Assembly: GCA_012517485.1 (NCBI GenBank)
Contig: JAAYUT010000617.1
Coordinates: 1 to 5,883, forward strand
DNA length: 5,883 nt
Source: Candidatus Atribacter fermentans
GTDB taxonomy: Bacteria > Atribacterota > Atribacteria > Atribacterales > Atribacteraceae
Direction of reading: 5' to 3'
The notes beneath the pieces were generated by a model, which was not told the origin of the DNA, did not search any database, and saw only the letters and a program-made list of their open reading frames with translations. Shown here piece after piece: positions 5,573 through 5,883 of this stretch (the first letter of the stretch is position 1; each line of letters begins with the position of its first letter). The position numbers and the translations under genes were made by a program.

Positions 5573-5649
5573 ACCCCCCTTGAATCCCCCCTCAATGGGG
5601 GAATGAATTGAACAATTCCCCTCCTTGGAGGGATGCCGCTTAGGGGGGT
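5573..5649. repeat. C/G-rich inverted-repeat element, copy B, with 8-bp terminal inverted repeats
   Basis: The element is bounded by ACCCCCCT (5573-5580) and AGGGGGGT (5642-5649), perfect inverted ends 77 bp apart. Inside, CCCCCCTCAATGGGGG forms one hairpin and ATTCCCCTCCTTGGAGGGAT (5615-5634) another. The latter is identical to copy A. The structure resembles a tiny non-autonomous miniature element; no encoding transposase is visible. Confidence 0.78.
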
Positions 5650-5710
5650 TCCTTTGGTTTTTAATGGTTACCCTGAGATAATGAATAAGGAATATAAAAA
5701 ATTTTGATAA

Positions 5711-5751
5711 ATGAGATTGCCACGTCGCATAAGACGCTCCTCGCAATGACG
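5711..5751 (-). repeat. Dispersed 41-bp repeat, copy 6 (best preserved)
   Basis: It begins ATGAGATTGCCACGTCG and ends CTCCTCGCAATGACG, and appears closest to the family consensus. The core CGTC-GCATAA-GACG can form a small hairpin. It shares the 18-mer TCGCATAAGACGCTCCTC (5725-5742) with copy 4. Confidence 0.8.
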
Positions 5752-5761
5752 TAATAAGAAT

Positions 5762-5788
5762 GGGCATGATAAATCAAGCCCTACCAAA
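5762..5788. repeat. Palindromic repeat with TACCAAA tail, copy 2
   Basis: GGGCATGAT (5762-5770) and ATCAAGCCC (5773-5781) form an inverted repeat with a single mismatch around AA, followed by TACCAAA. Bases 5764-5788 repeat 5371-5396 in the same orientation, apart from one missing C. Confidence 0.75.
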
Positions 5789-5813
5789 AAATTGACAAAG
5801 GAATTAATTTTTG

Positions 5814-5820
5814 AAGGAGG
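5814..5820 (+). promoter_or_regulatory. Strong Shine-Dalgarno of the glycerate kinase gene
   Basis: AAGGAGG is a near-perfect anti-16S match. It lies 4 nt before TTG 5825 and 10 nt before TTG 5831; both are in the same frame, so the true start stays open by two codons. It is the strongest evidence that a real gene starts here despite the absence of an ATG. Confidence 0.8.
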
Positions 5821-5830
5821 TTTATTGAAA

Positions 5831-5883
5831 TTGAAAATTCTTCTCTGTCCGGATTCATTTAAAGGAAGTCTATCAAGTCGAGG
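5831..5883 (+). CDS. Glycerate kinase (GarK/GlxK family), N-terminal fragment cut by window edge
   Basis: Only about 17 residues are visible. After the start they read KILLCPDSFKGSLSSR, which matches the characteristic N-terminus of GarK/GlxK-type glycerate kinases (MKIVIAPDSFKxSLSA). These cytoplasmic enzymes phosphorylate glycerate to 2-phosphoglycerate, feeding three-carbon acids into glycolysis. TTG 5831 is chosen because it places Met directly before the KI strand as in the family; TTG 5825 would add two residues. A strong Shine-Dalgarno precedes both. The gene is about 1 kb from the lyases, across repeat DNA, so it is likely transcribed separately, although a functional link through three-carbon products is conceivable. 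The assignment rests on a short but distinctive motif. Confidence 0.75.
   Translation, partial: MKILLCPDSFKGSLSSR

Larger units (their letters stand above)
4909..5813. other. Gene-free repeat mosaic between the catabolic cluster and the glycerate kinase gene
   Basis: About 900 nt hold no frame with family resemblance and a credible start. The sequence is instead filled with short inverted repeats of several classes, described separately. Frames that stay open here translate the repeats themselves, with fragments such as ATWQSH and SPPWRD that recur wherever such repeats are translated. No transposase, tRNA or CRISPR-like regular array was seen. I saw no convincing promoter for the downstream gene, although TTGACA occurs at 5792-5797 without a matching -10 box. 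Confidence 0.8.

Noticed and set aside
5195..5751. CRISPR array
   Set aside because: The repeats are degenerate, in both orientations and irregularly spaced, without uniform spacers, and no cas genes are visible.
5438..5767. Minus-strand open frame of 109 codons
   Set aside because: Its beginning is the translated dispersed repeat (ATWQSH type), a common false gene call, and the rest crosses the C/G-rich element and the perfect palindrome.
5792..5797. TTGACA as a -35 box for the glycerate kinase gene
   Set aside because: The -10 position 16-18 nt downstream falls on the Shine-Dalgarno AAGGAGG, with no TATAAT-like sequence.

Overview
The window is AT-rich bacterial DNA (roughly 40% GC by eye) with tightly packed plus-strand genes and frequent GTG or TTG starts. 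It ends in a long gene-free stretch of short dispersed palindromic repeats. Coding style and repeat type would fit a candidate-phylum or thermophile-like anaerobe such as Atribacterota. That is a weak guess from style, not a marker-based assignment.

Positions 2-4773 form one plus-strand gene cluster, probably a single operon entered partway through its first visible gene. It holds the C-terminal half of a polar amino acid ABC transporter ATPase, two HisM/HisQ-type permeases, a fold-type I PLP aminotransferase, and two divergent members of the dihydrodipicolinate synthase (DHDPS)/N-acetylneuraminate lyase superfamily. Gaps between genes are 5 nt, 4 nt, a 4-nt ATGA overlap, 21 nt and 66 nt. The likely logic is uptake of an amino acid or related cation/zwitterion, removal of its amino group to give a 2-oxo acid, then retro-aldol cleavage or dehydration by one or both lyases. 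The substrate cannot be read from the sequence. Both lyases keep the Schiff-base lysine and the YNIP tyrosine but lack the arginine that marks true DapA. The second also changes the active-site Thr-Thr pair to Ser-Ala. A lysine-biosynthesis reading (DapA plus an LL-diaminopimelate-aminotransferase-like enzyme) is therefore tempting but poorly supported.

Positions 4774-4908 hold a possible 39-codon small membrane protein ORF and a weak terminator-like hairpin that overlaps it. Positions 4909-5813 contain no credible gene. They are a mosaic of at least three repeat classes: two copies of a C/G-rich inverted-repeat element of about 70-77 bp, five or six degenerate copies of a repeat of about 41 bp (CGTCATTG...GGCAATCTCAT type, in both orientations), and several 17-20 bp palindromes, one perfect and four spaced about 40 bp apart.

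At the right edge a new gene begins after a strong Shine-Dalgarno. Its first residues (KILLCPDSFKGSLSS) match the N-terminus of the GarK/GlxK-type glycerate kinase family. It may belong to the same broad three-carbon metabolism, but it is separated from the cluster by the repeat region.
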